Source: Mucor racemosus (Eukaryota > Mucoromycota > Mucoromycetes > Mucorales > Mucoraceae). Taken from it: 64,000 bases of DNA. Both the position numbers and the translations under genes were made by a program. Of the stretch, positions 37,349-49,553 are shown one piece after another. Position 1 is the stretch's first letter. Each line of letters starts with the position of its first letter. Below the pieces are notes generated by a model. That model was given only the letters and a program-made list of their open reading frames with translations, was not told where the DNA came from and searched no databases. The stretch covers positions 434,001 through 498,000 of the forward strand of contig JAPEHQ010000014.1 in the NCBI GenBank assembly GCA_027405735.1. The letters are read 5' to 3'.

Positions 37349-38192
37349 TCAATTTCCCAAACCAAAACCAACTAATGGTATCCATAACAAAATTGCACTG
37401 ATCACAGGAATAGTCAAGTTATCATCTAATCCAAACAATAAATTACTCACACCTTCACTGAATGCAGCCACGAGACCACCATATACGGCCATGACAATCA
37501 ATGGAATTTCAGATGTTGATGGTGTGTAAGACAAGGGATAACGTGCCAATGGACCGAAATACATAAATGTCACAAGCGCACCTGTTATCATGGCGCCCAA
37601 GGACCCAGCCAAGCTTTTGCCACCGTATTGCGGTGTATACTTTCCCCATAATTTACCACAAATACTTGCTGTAGGATCAGTCCAGCTAAGATAAATTATG
37701 CTAAGGGAAGCAATGTCTTTGGGAAAGTAATATAGAACAATGACACAGCCTATACAATTCGGAGTTGATGTCAATTTTCTCAAATGTTAATGTATATTGT
37801 ATATTCATTCCATTTTACCCAACAAGTAATAAACAACTCCATTGATACGATTTTTAATTTCAGATGGTCTCATCAAGGGACCAAGTAAGTAGCAGTAAAA
37901 TTGATTAAACCATTCAAAATTAAATCTTAAAAATTCAGCAGAACCAACAATGCATAAAAACACCATTAAAACTGGATACACGTCTTGAGTTTCTGTGCCA
38001 TTCATGTATAAATATAATACAACAAATCCTTTTTTGATGTGTTAATTGATTTGAAGTTTTTGCATAGTCTGTAAGAAACTCACCGATAGAGTAATGGAAA
38101 AGTTTGCGAGGTACTTCCCATCCACCTTTTACAGGGACATGAGAATACTTTTTAACTAATTGATCTAGATCTTTTTGGATTTTATCGGCCAT
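37349..38192 (-). CDS. DGK1: CTP-dependent diacylglycerol kinase, Dgk1-like
   Basis: Three exons (38084-38192, 37819-38028, 37349-37749) give 239 aa with all joins in frame. PRKLFHYSIGF carries the Arg-Lys pair and DPTASICGKLWGKY carries the Asp and Gly that I recall as essential in the CTP-transferase domain of yeast Dgk1. About six hydrophobic segments follow. The enzyme makes phosphatidate from diacylglycerol with CTP in the ER and nuclear membrane, opposing the Pah1 phosphatase. The N-terminal cytosolic part is short (about 25 residues). Dolichol kinase-type relatives are the main alternative. Divergent from the small mitochondrial gene (250 bp). Confidence 0.82.
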
Positions 38193-38442
38193 GTTTTGAT
38201 GAAGAAAAAAAAGGTAAAGAAAAAGGGAGGGGAAAAAGGTAAAGAAGAAAGAGAAAGAAGACCTTAATATAGATATAGCATTACAAAGATGAATGACAAG
38301 CCCAATGCTGTACTGTTGCTGCGATTCTTTTTATATAAGCTCCGGGGAAGTTTTAGGCTGCTTTTAATGGGGTACCATTACGTCGTATTTAGTGAATTAA
38401 CGCCTTTTTTTATCTTTTTGAATACAATACATACTAGATAAA

Positions 38443-38946
38443 ATGAACAGATTTATATCACTTTCATTATTTACAAAATCATTTACTAGACAAAATTTGA
38501 TTTTCAGACCTAGTAATGGTAATGAAACATTCCCACATTTATCTCTTGGAATTGGAGATTTAACCCGCGTTTTCCTACTATAGCTCGCTTATTTAGTACA
38601 CCTGTAGTTGACAGCAAGGTTAATATGGAAGAATCCATGAATAAAATCGAAGAATTATTTAGTGCAGCCAAAGATGAGGTAAACTTCCCTAATTATACGG
38701 TTCAACACGACTGACACATTTTGCACACATTAGTTGGAATATGCTGAGGAATCGCAAGGTACAACATACTATCATGAAGATCTTTCAACAGCTGAAAAGG
38801 CAGTCAATCAAGTATTGACAGCATATGATGATTTCTTGGATGCATTACCATCTGACGATATGAGAAATGAAGTTAAAACCAAAGTTGGCATGAAAATGAA
38901 GGAATTGAAAATGACATTTGACTCTTTACCAGAAGAAGGACATTAA
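38443..38946 (+). CDS. Small predicted mitochondrial protein, unknown
   Basis: Three exons (38443-38512, 38584-38678, 38734-38946) give 125 aa. Splicing out the first intron produces a basic, Ser/Phe-rich presequence (MNRFISLSLFTKSFTRQNL, then RLFSTP) typical of a matrix-targeting signal. An acidic helical body follows, with YYHEDLSTAEKAVNQVLTAY and KVGMKMKELKMTF. I recognise the pattern as a conserved eukaryotic type but cannot name the family. Convergent with U2A'; only 25 bp separate the two stop codons, so the transcripts probably overlap. Confidence 0.7.
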
Positions 38947-38971
38947 TTTATATATAATACAGTTTTCTTTA

Positions 38972-39858
38972 TTATTTAGCAGTAGGAACATGTCCTGCTT
39001 TTAATAAACGTTCTAATCTTGAAATTTCATCAAGTGAAGTAGCTTGTTTGAGTGCCTCCTATACAGTTGAATAAAAGTGTTAAATATATGCATTAATAAA
39101 TAAAATAACTATTTGTACCTTGATCTTTAGTTGTTCATCAGGTGTAAGTCCAACAATACCACTTGGGGTATTATTTAAACCTTCTCCAACTTCAAATGTC
39201 TTGGTCTTGTTGTCTACAAGTGATTTAATCAAATCATTTTCTGTACCATCAGATTTACGGAAAAGTGCCATTGCTTCTTTCTTTTCAGATAATTTAACCT
39301 TGTTGAAATCCAATACACGTAATTGAGGTAATTTATAAATCAAATAGAGACGATAATATTCTTTCTTTGCAACAGGATTATCCAATAAACTGAGATGTGT
39401 TAACTTTTGACATTCTACAAGAGCTTCCAAATCTCCCAATTCGCTGAGGGCGTTGTTAGTTAAAATGATAGTATTCAAATTAGGGACATAGCTATAAAGT
39501 CCTGTATCAATTTTACTGATACGGTTGTTGTTTAAAAGTAAATGTTGAAGACGGTTCAAACGAGGAAAATTTCCAAGAACACGCAAATCGTTATTTGTGA
39601 AATCGATGGCATCATTTAAATCCTATACAATAGTATGAATGATAAATTCAATTCGCATTTATACAAGTTATTTACTTTAGTAACGCCCAAGTTCTCGATA
39701 GCAGGTATCTTTAAATCTAAATGAAAGTATTAGAATGCTGTTCAATAAGCAAACGCGCACGCGCAGAATAATAGTATACCTCTAAGAACAAGTTCACGAT
39801 CACCTAAAGCATTGATTTGTGATACACTGTTTGAGAGTAAATCTGCTGTCAACTTCAT
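38972..39858 (-). CDS. LEA1: U2 snRNP protein A' (Lea1)
   Basis: Four exons (39780-39858, 39676-39716, 39119-39622, 38972-39058) give 236 aa. Leucine-rich repeats run through residues 20-130 (NRLQHLLLNNNRISKID, LNTIILTNNALSELGDLE, LTHLSLLDNPVAKKEYYRLY). The capping YRLYLIYKLPQLRVLDFNKV is the U2A' signature. A charged C-terminal tail follows. U2A' pairs with U2B'' on U2 snRNA stem-loop IV. The length is close to the family norm (about 240-255). It shares a 210-bp divergent promoter with cactin. Confidence 0.92.
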
Positions 39859-40068
39859 TTTGTATTTTGTATTATATAGTGTTTTAGAGAAGAAGTAAGG
39901 GTTATTTCAGATAAATCTTTTGAACCAATTCTAGTTCAATAAGTGGCTTATTGGGTGGGGTCTCGCAAAACTTGAAATAGAGCCTTTCATTGATGATGAT
40001 AGTATTATAATAGCAACCATTTGAACAACCGCGAAAAACCTATACTCTTTTTCTCTATTAACAAAATT
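39859..40068. promoter_or_regulatory. Divergent promoter between U2A' and cactin
   Basis: 210 bp between the two start codons. It holds TGGGTGGGGTCTCGC (39953-39967), a G-rich block in otherwise A/T-rich DNA. No TATA box is evident. Two spliceosome genes sharing it suggests co-expression; that is inference. Confidence 0.45.
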
Positions 40069-42190
40069 ATGGCACAATCACCAGAACGAAGAGATAGACA
40101 TAGGTCGTCTAGACAAAGATCTCCAGAAAGACGCAGCAGACATCGCTCTTCCGAAAGACGCAGCAGACACCGTAGTCGCAGTGAGGATAAAGATAGAAAA
40201 AGAAGGTATGATATAATGACTAGCATAACTATACAGTACATGACTAAAACTCCTTTAGACATCGTGATGATTCAGTAGATCGCCATCGTAGTAGCAAGCA
40301 TAAAAAAGAGAAAAAGAAATACAAGAGTAGATATGGTAGCGATGATGATGAAGGAAAAGAAAAAATCGAAACTGGACAACCATCATTAGAAACATTAGGT
40401 TATTCCAATGTCAATAACCCTTTCAACGATGTCAATTTAGAATCCAAATTTGTATGGGGTAAAAAGAAACAACGCGATAAAAAGCAATTGGGATTATCAG
40501 AAACAGATTTACAAAAGAGAGAACGTGATCGCAAAAGAGAAGCAGATGAAGAATTAGCAAAACTAAATAAAAGAAGAGCAGAACGTGAAAGAGAGCTTGA
40601 ATTGAGGGAGGAAGAACAAACACGTATCCAAAGAGATGCTGAATTAGCTGCTATGGGTGATTGGGAAGCAAAGGAAGAAGAATTTCATTTGGAACAAGCA
40701 AAACAGAGAGCTGCTATTCGTATTCGTGATGGTCGTGCTAAACCAATTGATATTTTAGCAATGAATTTGAGATTGGCGAATGAGCCTGATAAGGTAGAAG
40801 AAGATGTTGATTTGGAAATTGATTTAGATGAACCCTATACCATATTTGAAGTAAGTAAATGATTGTAGAAGCTACAAGGTAAAAAGTTGTTGACATTTAT
40901 TTGTAGAATCTCTCTTTGGCGGACACAGATGAATTACATAAAGACATTCAAATGCATTTAGCATTGGAGAAAAATCCCAAAACATTAGAATTTTGGCGTG
41001 CAATGATCGTCGTAGCAGAGGATTGCCTTACTAAAATGCGTGAAAATGAAGAACGTTTACAATCTGGTGGTATTGCATTAACAGTAAATCAAGATGTGCA
41101 TCGAGTTTTATCTGGAAAAACTGTAGCGCAACTTTCAGTATTGCAAGATCAAATTCAAAGAAAGCTTGCTAGTAATGAGCCTATCGATGTCGAATATTGG
41201 GAGAATTTATTGAAAGAATTAGTAATTTATAAAGCAAAGGCGAGATTAAATGATATGCATCAGGATATTTTGGCAGCTCGATTAGAACAATTACGAAACA
41301 AACAACGTGAGGAAGCACTAAAAGTACAAGAAGAATTGGAACGAGTATTATCTATGCAAGAAAGAGAGGTACATGGTCAAGGTGTAGTGGCGGGCGAAGG
41401 CATTGCATCAGAGCCTGTTGATGAAGCCATGACACAAGCTCAAGATGAAACATTCATCAAGACAGAAATGGTGAAACCAGGTGGTAATTCACTATTGTTG
41501 GAAGAATATAATCGAGCAATGAGTCCTGAGCCAATGACTAGCTTAAATAGGGAGGATCGAGAGCTTGAAATTGTGGACCCAATGCAAGATTTACAAGAAC
41601 TCATGGAAAAACGTCGCATTGTATTGAACAGTATTATTATTCCCAAACAACCCAAATTTGAGGAAGAAGACAACCAAGTGGTTGAACAAGTACGCAACAA
41701 GGATGAATCTATTGCATCTACAGTCCTATTTGAACAAGAAGCAGCTAAAGGTGTCGATGAAGATGAAGATTTATTCAATATTGAAGCAGAATTGGGTCAA
41801 CAAACCTACAATTGGCAAGATAAATATAGACCTCGTAAACCTCGTTATTTCAATCGAGTTCATACTGGTTATGAATGGAACAAATACAATCAAACTCATT
41901 ACGATCTTGATAATCCTCCTCCAAAGGTAGTTCAAGGCTATAAGTTCAATATCTTTTATCCTGATCTCATTGATCCATCAAAAGCACCTACTTATTTTAT
42001 CGATAAAGATCCTGAATCGCCTGATACTGTTTTGATTCGTTTCCATGCTGGACCCCCTTATGAAGATATTGCTTTCCGTATTGTAAATCGTGAGTGGGAA
42101 TACTCGCATAAAAAAGGATTTAGATGTAGTTTTGATCGTGGTGTACTGTCGCTTTGGTTTCATTTCAAGAGACAATTTTATAGGAAATAA
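40069..42190 (+). CDS. CACTIN: Cactin, spliceosome-associated protein
   Basis: Three exons (40069-40205, 40259-40850, 40907-42190) give 670 aa. An N-terminal Arg/Ser/His-rich region (about 45 residues) and a Lys-rich segment precede FNDVNLESKFVWGKK, then a charged coiled coil, then the conserved cactin mid-domain (PIDILAMNLR to about residue 400). The C-terminal cactin domain starts at WQDKYRPRKPRYFNRVHTGY and contains NIFYPDLID, FHAGPPYEDIAFRIVNREWE and LWFHFKRQFYRK. Cactin associates with the spliceosome late in splicing and is needed for efficient splicing in fission yeast and animals. Confidence 0.92.
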
Positions 42191-42621
42191 ATATATTATT
42201 TCCTGCATTATTTTCATAATAATAAATGTTTTTTTTTTTCTTTTTCTTTTTTTTTTTGGTTGTATTTATATCTTTTGTATAGTTTTAAGAAAGTCAAATC
42301 TGAAAGGATAAGAATCAAGATCACTGCGCGTACAATACATCGTACAGCAGAGGAGAGAGCAAATTCTCAACGATCCAGTTTTGTTACTTTCGTCATCAAT
42401 TCATTTTAACGAGTGCTATATAACCTAGCAGCATTTAAAAATTAGGCAACATAGACGAAAAACAATACCAAAATATCTTTGGTGAATGAACGATATATAA
42501 AATAATAATATAGAGAAACGTCTGATTAAGTAGGTTGCACGTTTGGACAATAAATGGCTTGCATCTCGAAAAGTGATGTTAATAGTTTCTTATAAAATAG
42601 AGTCGATCTATGATTGCCCCC
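42191..42621. other. Intergenic downstream of cactin
   Basis: T-rich 3' region (T runs 42229-42261) followed by A/T-rich DNA. Nothing recognised. Confidence 0.35.
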
Positions 42622-43660
42622 AATAAATAATAATAAAATTAAAATACATGAACATGTACTTGAGATGTTCAAGTTTCATCCAAAAACGCGTGTCCAGAAA
42701 TATACTATCTCTAGCAGTTGGTGTAACTTTTTCTGTGCTAATGTTTTAGATTTCTATCATTAATCCACTGCCAAAAATTACGAACTTTGAGTCTTCATAT
42801 CCCTGTAAAGCATTAAGTAATACTACCACTTTTTAATAATAAAACTTACATGTTTTGAGGAGTTCTATAACATACTGTAATATGAAAACATTCTGAGCAC
42901 CTTTTTTTTTCTATTCCTCTTTTTTGGCCTTTTTGTAGTAGATTTCAAAATATTCGCTAAATTGAACAGTATTTTTTTTTATATTCATGTCATCAATCAC
43001 GTTGAGCTCTCTCGGATCCAATTTAGTTATTTTCAAAATGTTGATTTTTCGTGGAGTTATTCTCAAAAACGTGCACTAACAAAAATATCATCATTTTTAG
43101 ATTCGAATTCTCCCTTGTATACCCTCATCCCAAATTTTGAATTTGAAAACAAAATTGACAAAAATCTTGTTTTCTCTACGAAAAATGCAGTTGAAAAGGT
43201 TAGCAATAGCTCGATCCATAGATAATTTCGTTGCACATTATCTCATTTTTTTATTTTTGAAGTATTTTTATAAAAAGTGTTGTATATCTCCAAAAAACCT
43301 CCAAAATTTTAAACACGTTTTACGCAAAATTTAATAGAAAATATTTGTTTGAATTTTACTTTAATGGATGCAGAATTCAAAACTGTACAAAAACTATTTA
43401 ATAAGTTATTTCAATTTACTTTGCAGTTCATGAGCCATTAAACCATTTTAATTTTTTGATCATTTTCTGGTCGATTTGCAAAATTAATTTTGAAACTCAG
43501 TTACCATAGGGTGAAGCTGTAATATGAACTATTATTTTGATTATCTCGACAAAAAATTAATATTTTTCGACGAAGGAAAAAATACAAAGTAGCTCAGAGT
43601 TGGATCTATCTTGTATATATAAAAAATCAATACCTCATCAATTTAGATGCTCAATTTTTT
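42622..43660 (-). repeat. Dispersed repeat P, copy 2
   Basis: Inverted relative to copy 1 at 2545-3595, with about 80 percent identity by eye across its length. Just beyond it, at about 43684-43712, TTTTGGTCAA is repeated three times in tandem. No coding frame. The boundaries are approximate. Confidence 0.7.
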
Positions 43661-45849
43661 ATAATCGATTTTAGGTAGACCTTGGTCAATTTTGGTCAAT
43701 TTTGGTCAATATTTTGCCAACGCACTTATATTCTGATATTAATATCTCTATTTCCCGAGAAATATCAATAGCTTATAGAGTGGAAGTACATCTTCTTTTA
43801 AGATTTTACAAGGTTCAGCTCAATATTGTGCAAAACATTTGAAAGCATTTAAAAACTGCCATCCGAAACCTATTTTTTCCAGATAATCATAAAAAATCTA
43901 CAACAGGAACCCTATTTAAGCGAATTTCGACATTAATGGTTTCCAATTTTACATGGCAGTAGGGACACCTCTTTGGCACGCTAATTTCAAAGAGAAATAT
44001 CCACAACCTATACTATGTGTTGAGAAAACTATTGCCAAAGTGTTATCTATGATTTACTGCGAACCTTTATTGAAAACAAGTTAAATATGACAATTTCTAT
44101 GAATACTGATCCAACTAATCTGTTATTCTACATGGATATATGTAGATATAAACAAAGGCGCTCCAAGTATTTCAAATACCAGCTTTTGGAGTCATTGTGA
44201 GTATTTGCTAAGTTTGAATACCACGTTGGTTGGCTACAGTACTATTATTTACACCGACTAATATCAGTAATCTCACCAATTCTAGTTGATCCCATAAGAT
44301 GCATTTCTGCATTATTCCTTTTATCGACGATGGTTTTAAAAATGCCCAAGTAGTAATAATGTTTCTAAAACTTGATAGAAGACCAGATAAATACCAGCGT
44401 TTGTCAGTTAAATGTTTGATAGCACATCGAATTCTGAATCAATTTATGATTTTTAAAAAAAAGTTGTTTTTTTTGCTAGTGGAGTTTGCATTTAGGCCAT
44501 TAATAATCTATCATGAATACTTATTTTATGTATCAATAGCTCTTCTATCAAAAACCCGCCTTTTTCAAAAATTAAAAAAATGGTCAGTATATAGAATTGT
44601 CTAGTAGTATTTACTTCGCCATTTTTAACTGCTGTTGATCATTCAATAAAGCAAGTCCTTCAAGAAACAAAAGTTTATAATTTTCTGGTGTTCTTTCTGG
44701 TATCTATCTACTTATTAACATTATCTATTACATTAATATTTGAAATGCCAAGTTTTTCCAAAAAAAATGGATGTAGAGCACATTGAAATACAGCTTTTGT
44801 TATACATCATAACGAGGATGTTTGCTTATTAATTTTGGCAGTTGCCATTGCGGTATATGTTGGTTCTGGCTAATTTAGCACTATTTCTAAATCTGAAATG
44901 GTTTACTACTGTATGCAACAAATCCCACGAGAAAAATTACACATTTTATTCTTACTACGGTGTAACCAGCAAATCAATCAAATAATAGAATTGTAGTTCT
45001 GGATACTGCTATATTTGTCGTAGTATATAATTTGAATCTTGCAGGATTTTACTAATAAAATGGCTTTTGTAGGTCAAAAGTAAAAGCGTATTCAGTTCAA
45101 AGCGTTTGAAACAATTCAATTATGCGAATTCACATGGTTTATCATCTTTTGCTCATTCAATTGCTATATTTGATTTTAATATTTCGTTTATACTGCTAAT
45201 AGACACGTTCGTCCATTAGAGTTAACCCACCATCCTTGATTAGCGTATATATAATAACGGTTCATTATTAGCTCATGGCATGCAAAACCATTAAAAGGTG
45301 TCGTCTAATAATCTCAAATTTTTTATCTGATTCAACTACTGATGCTAAACTAGTATCAAATTAATTGTGTTGACTCGCAATAAAGCTAGGCATTTTATCA
45401 AGTACGATGTTGGCATTCAATGTGTTTCAGCTAAATTGAACAACAGATAGAAATATGGTTTATACAGAGATCTATCAACGTGAGAGAGCTCAGATCTATG
45501 AACACAAAAAAAAAGATCCAAATTGTGATGCCTTCATCGACCTGTACCATATTTTTTTGTGGCAATACCTGGTGGCTCGAGTATAATTGAGGCATTTAAT
45601 TTTCAAATGTTTCGAATCAAGATGAAGTTGGTTGATTGATATAATGGATAATAAATGCGATCCCATTTATTGAATGGGTAAATATAAATGTATAAAGCAA
45701 AGCTTACCTTTGAATGAAAGTAGTAATTATTCGGATTAACATCAATAGGTTCAAAAAGCATAGTTAAGTGCAACCATTCCTACTAAATAATCCCATAATG
45801 TGATATGCAGAAAACTCTTGAAGTATTTATTCTTTTTTTTTGGCAATGC
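43661..45849. other. Intergenic, no gene identified
   Basis: About 2.2 kb of A/T-rich DNA. The 101-aa frame at 44299-44604 and scattered coding-like phrases (for example around 45060-45200) may be old gene fragments, but no family was recognised. Confidence 0.3.
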
Positions 45850-45970
45850 TACAAATCATCGTCCAATACGACTGAATATTAATAAATTAAAAAAATCACA
45901 GCTGATAAGAAACTGACACTCAATGTATATCTAGGTCAAGATTGATCAAAGGTACATTCATTGTATAGTG

Positions 45971-46701
45971 TGCAGTAAATAACGAAGTTGTTTATTAAAA
46001 TAAAAAATATAAAAATAAAAGCAGTAGAAATACAATTATAATCAGCTAACGTTTTTATTACAAAAGATTTCTGAAGGTTTAAATTAATTGAAAAAGTAGG
46101 AGGGTATTTATTATAGTGATTATTTGGAGAACTTGGATGCCATCAGACTTGAATGGATGTATATTTAATAATCTTCCAGTTTTGAGTACATTGTTATTGA
46201 TTTAATATTTTAAGTGTAAATTATTTAGAGCATTGACCATAAGGGATTGATGTCAAGTGTGACAATATCGACCTTTTGGGAAATGGTTGTTTTGTTTATT
46301 ATTGTTATATCTATTTTATGTAATAACCTTAATTTTAAGGGGTAGTTTTTATATGCTTGAATCTTATTTATTGATAATGCAACAACTTCAATATAGATGA
46401 TGGGCAGTCGACTAAATTGATATCTTTGCTTATTATTATTGATTTGGATAGAATCCTTTTTTGATATACATGTCATTTGTGTAATTGATTGCACCGTGAT
46501 CAAGGGTACTATCATCTACACGACATGTATGGTTCAAAAAGGTATTTCATATTTTTAGCATGCGTTTGTTATTGTGTTCAATTGAAGCGCTTGTTTATTA
46601 GTGTTGTTCACATTTCAAGTGGCATCATATTTTATGAGCGACACTTGGGACTTAGGTTGTTTTATTATTTTCAAGCGTTTTTAGTATGTAATTCCACTGC
46701 A
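45971..46701. mobile_element. 731-bp insert E in R3 (LTR-like, 5-bp duplication)
   Basis: The ends are TGCAGT...ACTGCA, flanked by TAGTG at 45966-45970 and 46702-46706. R2 has the unoccupied site (29118-29140). TG...CA ends with a 5-bp duplication fit a solo LTR, and the six-base perfect inverted ends also fit a DNA element. It contains frames of 96 aa (46225-46515, minus) and 71 aa with no resemblance to known proteins. Confidence 0.8.
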
Positions 46702-46939
46702 TAGTGGAGATTGCGACATTTGGATGGATAGAAATTACAGGACCAAATTGTTGTGTTTGCCTCAGGGTTTTTAAAAGGGTTTAAAAGCATACTTTATCAA
46801 ACTTATTTAGATGTTAAACACTCACGATATCGTATCATTAGTATGATCGTGTTTTTTATTTGATTGCTGTATTATTAAAAATCAAGATTTTCATAATAGC
46901 TTAAAACAATGACAATGATGGTATGTTTCTGATTTTAGA

Positions 46940-47170
46940 TTAACATTTATCATAAGGGGGGCTGATAATACACTTGATACTACTGTAGACGGAACAAGTC
47001 AATTTAATTTATGGAATTTGAATGAAAATACCGAGGAACCATTTGTAAGTACTGAAGTTGATTCTGGTAAAGCATTGAATTAGTTGGCTTGGGATAAAGA
47101 AGGTAAAAAGGCGGCAATAGGTTCGAATGCTGGCCATGTTTATTTTTATGGTAGTATTGGAGAGATAAGA
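46940..47170 (+). pseudogene. Decayed dynein intermediate chain WD40 fragment (in R3)
   Basis: Reads VDGTSQFNLWNLNENTEEPF, then DSGKALN, a stop, LAWDKEGKKAAIGSNAGHVY. Same fragment as in R2, with its own stop and indel. LAWDKEGKK is closer to the dynein family pattern than the R2 version. Confidence 0.6.
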
Positions 47171-49025
47171 CTAAAACTCAATGTAAACCACCTCTAGCGC
47201 AACAATTATAAAGTAAGACTGTATTATTAACAAATAAACTACCACATAATATTAACAGGAATAAAGATTTACAGTATTAAGCTTGAATCAAGTGGGTATA
47301 GAACTGTCAATTCTTGAAAAAGTTTTCCAGTATTACAAAATCTCTTATTTTTAAGACTTACAAGGCTTATAAGCGGAATATTAATTTCAAAAATTATTCT
47401 TGTCCAGATCATCAGTTTTGACATTTTTTAAATTTTTTTTTCTGATTTTTCAAATCTAGTGTTAATTATACTACTAATTATAAAAACAAAAAATATATAC
47501 AACTACAGAGTTTAGCACTCTATTTGCTTAATAAAAAATACCAAATATTTTTATTGCAAAATATTACATGAAAATCCTTCAACCAAAAACCCGTTTTTGG
47601 GCCAAAAGTACAAAGTTTCAATAATTGACATTTAATATTAAGCTTCTATAAAATGTGTATTAGCTATGGCTACAATTTTCTCTCACAATGTAGTATATTT
47701 AAACGTTGATTTTGGTATCAAAATTTGCTTTTTCTGATTTTTGATCAAAATCATGTGTGTTGGTAAGGATAAAATGAGCCCCGAAAATGTCCGCTACAAA
47801 AACTGAATTTTCAGACCGTACATGGTTAAATATAAGAAAAGTTGAAAAAAAACGCATTTTTATTTAAAACTTAGACATATACCATTGTATAAGAGATGTA
47901 GCCGTTCGATCTTGCTATGCTCAATTATGGCGTCGCTCTACAGGCTCACGTTTCCAATTTTTTAATGACTATATGATATGGCAGATGGGTTTCTGGTAGA
48001 AGAATGTATGTTTCTATAATAACAGATATTGCCTCCTATGCTGTTTAGTTTATGAATCATGGGCTGTAATTCTGCTTTTACATTGACTGAAATGTGCAAT
48101 TTAACATGGTTTTTAATTGCGTTAAATAATGTAAAGCCTTGAAAATCCTTTTCTAAGGTTGTTGTTTCTCTCTTTTTGTTTTGATATTCCAAGGATATTT
48201 TCACCGTTTGATAAGGCATATCAGACTATCAAGCTGGTATTCTTTCCTTTAACAGAATATGCATACTGACATAAGGGATGAATGTTTTTAATATAGGTAG
48301 CAATCTATATTAGAAACTGATATTTTCATTTAACCGCCGCGTTGTAAGATTAAATATCATTATTCGCTATTGTATTGTCGGACGCATTTCTTGATTACCA
48401 GATCAACTCGAAGGCAATGATATTTTTATCTACTCAAAGAAAAGCTAGAACTAGCTACAAATTCACAAAATGTTTCAGAAAAGTGATAAAATTTCGAATG
48501 ATATATAAGCGAAAAAAAAAAGAGAATAATCTAATGTCTTGTGTAATAACCATAGTTTTGATCGTAGTTATGCTTAAAAACAAATCTTTTTACAGCTGAC
48601 AATCCGCAAACTAAAATAGTAAGTTTAAAGAAGGTTAATTTGTTTAAATTTTATATGTGATAAAGTAACATCTATAATAATCTTAGATTTGGCTTACATA
48701 TAAATGTAAGCAGTAAGTGTTATTTAAGTTTATGCTCGAGCAGAAACCATTGTTGCTGTAGTAAACATTATAGCTACAGTATAAACATTTGTACAAATGA
48801 TGATAACTGTAAATAGATTGGCTCTCGCATGTATTACTCTACATCAGCAGCGTATTGAATTGTGTTGTCTATAATCTATATTTATAAAAGCAAATATAAT
48901 TTAAAAACCCAATGCAGTACAAAATGCATGGAATTTTGAGAACGGCACGATGTTTATGTATAAACCAATTTGTGCCTATAAAATCAGCCCATTACGCTCA
49001 TGGTCAAATTTTATTGTTATAGTGG

Positions 49026-49553
49026 TGTTGTATTCCCCCCTATTAGCATACGTTATTACCTTCTATTGTATCTATACATCTTACAATCTATTGACTACGA
49101 CATTTATTGAAGTGCAAAGCCTAGATATCGGACATAATAAACTCCTAGCGTACTAAGTTTAATCCAGTAATTACCAAGAACACTTGGACCTGCATTATAA
49201 CACCTTATTATTTCATCCCAGCGGTTAATCAATCAAGTAGCTATCAAATCAATATCCAAGCACATTTAGCGCAGCATTGAAACAAGGGAACTCACAAGCT
49301 CTGCAAACATAGTTAAATGATGATTGATCCATTTAAATCTATAGATTACTATCAAACAGATCTAATGGTTTAATAGTGCCTCAAGGTACATCTCAGGATC
49401 TTAATGTCAAACCAATATAAAAGGCAATACTTTTATATCTAAATAAACGATATCTTGTTTTTATTATACAGTTGAAGAACTGATTCATTACTCATTTTCT
49501 TTTAATTATATTCTTTTTTAAGTATTATTTATCAAACCTGAGAATATATGACA
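49026..49553 (+). mobile_element. LTR family A, copy 3, without matching duplication
   Basis: 528 bp, TGTTGTATTCC...ATATATGACA. The left flank (AGTGG) and right flank (GACGT) differ, and the right flank is the broken end of a LINE. This fits recombination between two elements or a deletion that reached the LTR edge. Confidence 0.85.

Larger units (their letters stand above)
45850..49025 (+). repeat. Repeat R, copy R3
   Basis: It contains the 731-bp insert E (45971-46701), the dynein fragment (46940-47170), the core (47330-48275) and the tail with the shared CAAATCTTTTTACAGCTGAC (48580-48599). The tail is continuous where R1 holds LTR F, and has no LTR B. It is followed directly by LTR A3. 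Confidence 0.85.

Noticed and set aside
43684..43715. Array of TTTTGGTCAA units
   Set aside because: Only three short units; a local tandem duplication without further structure.
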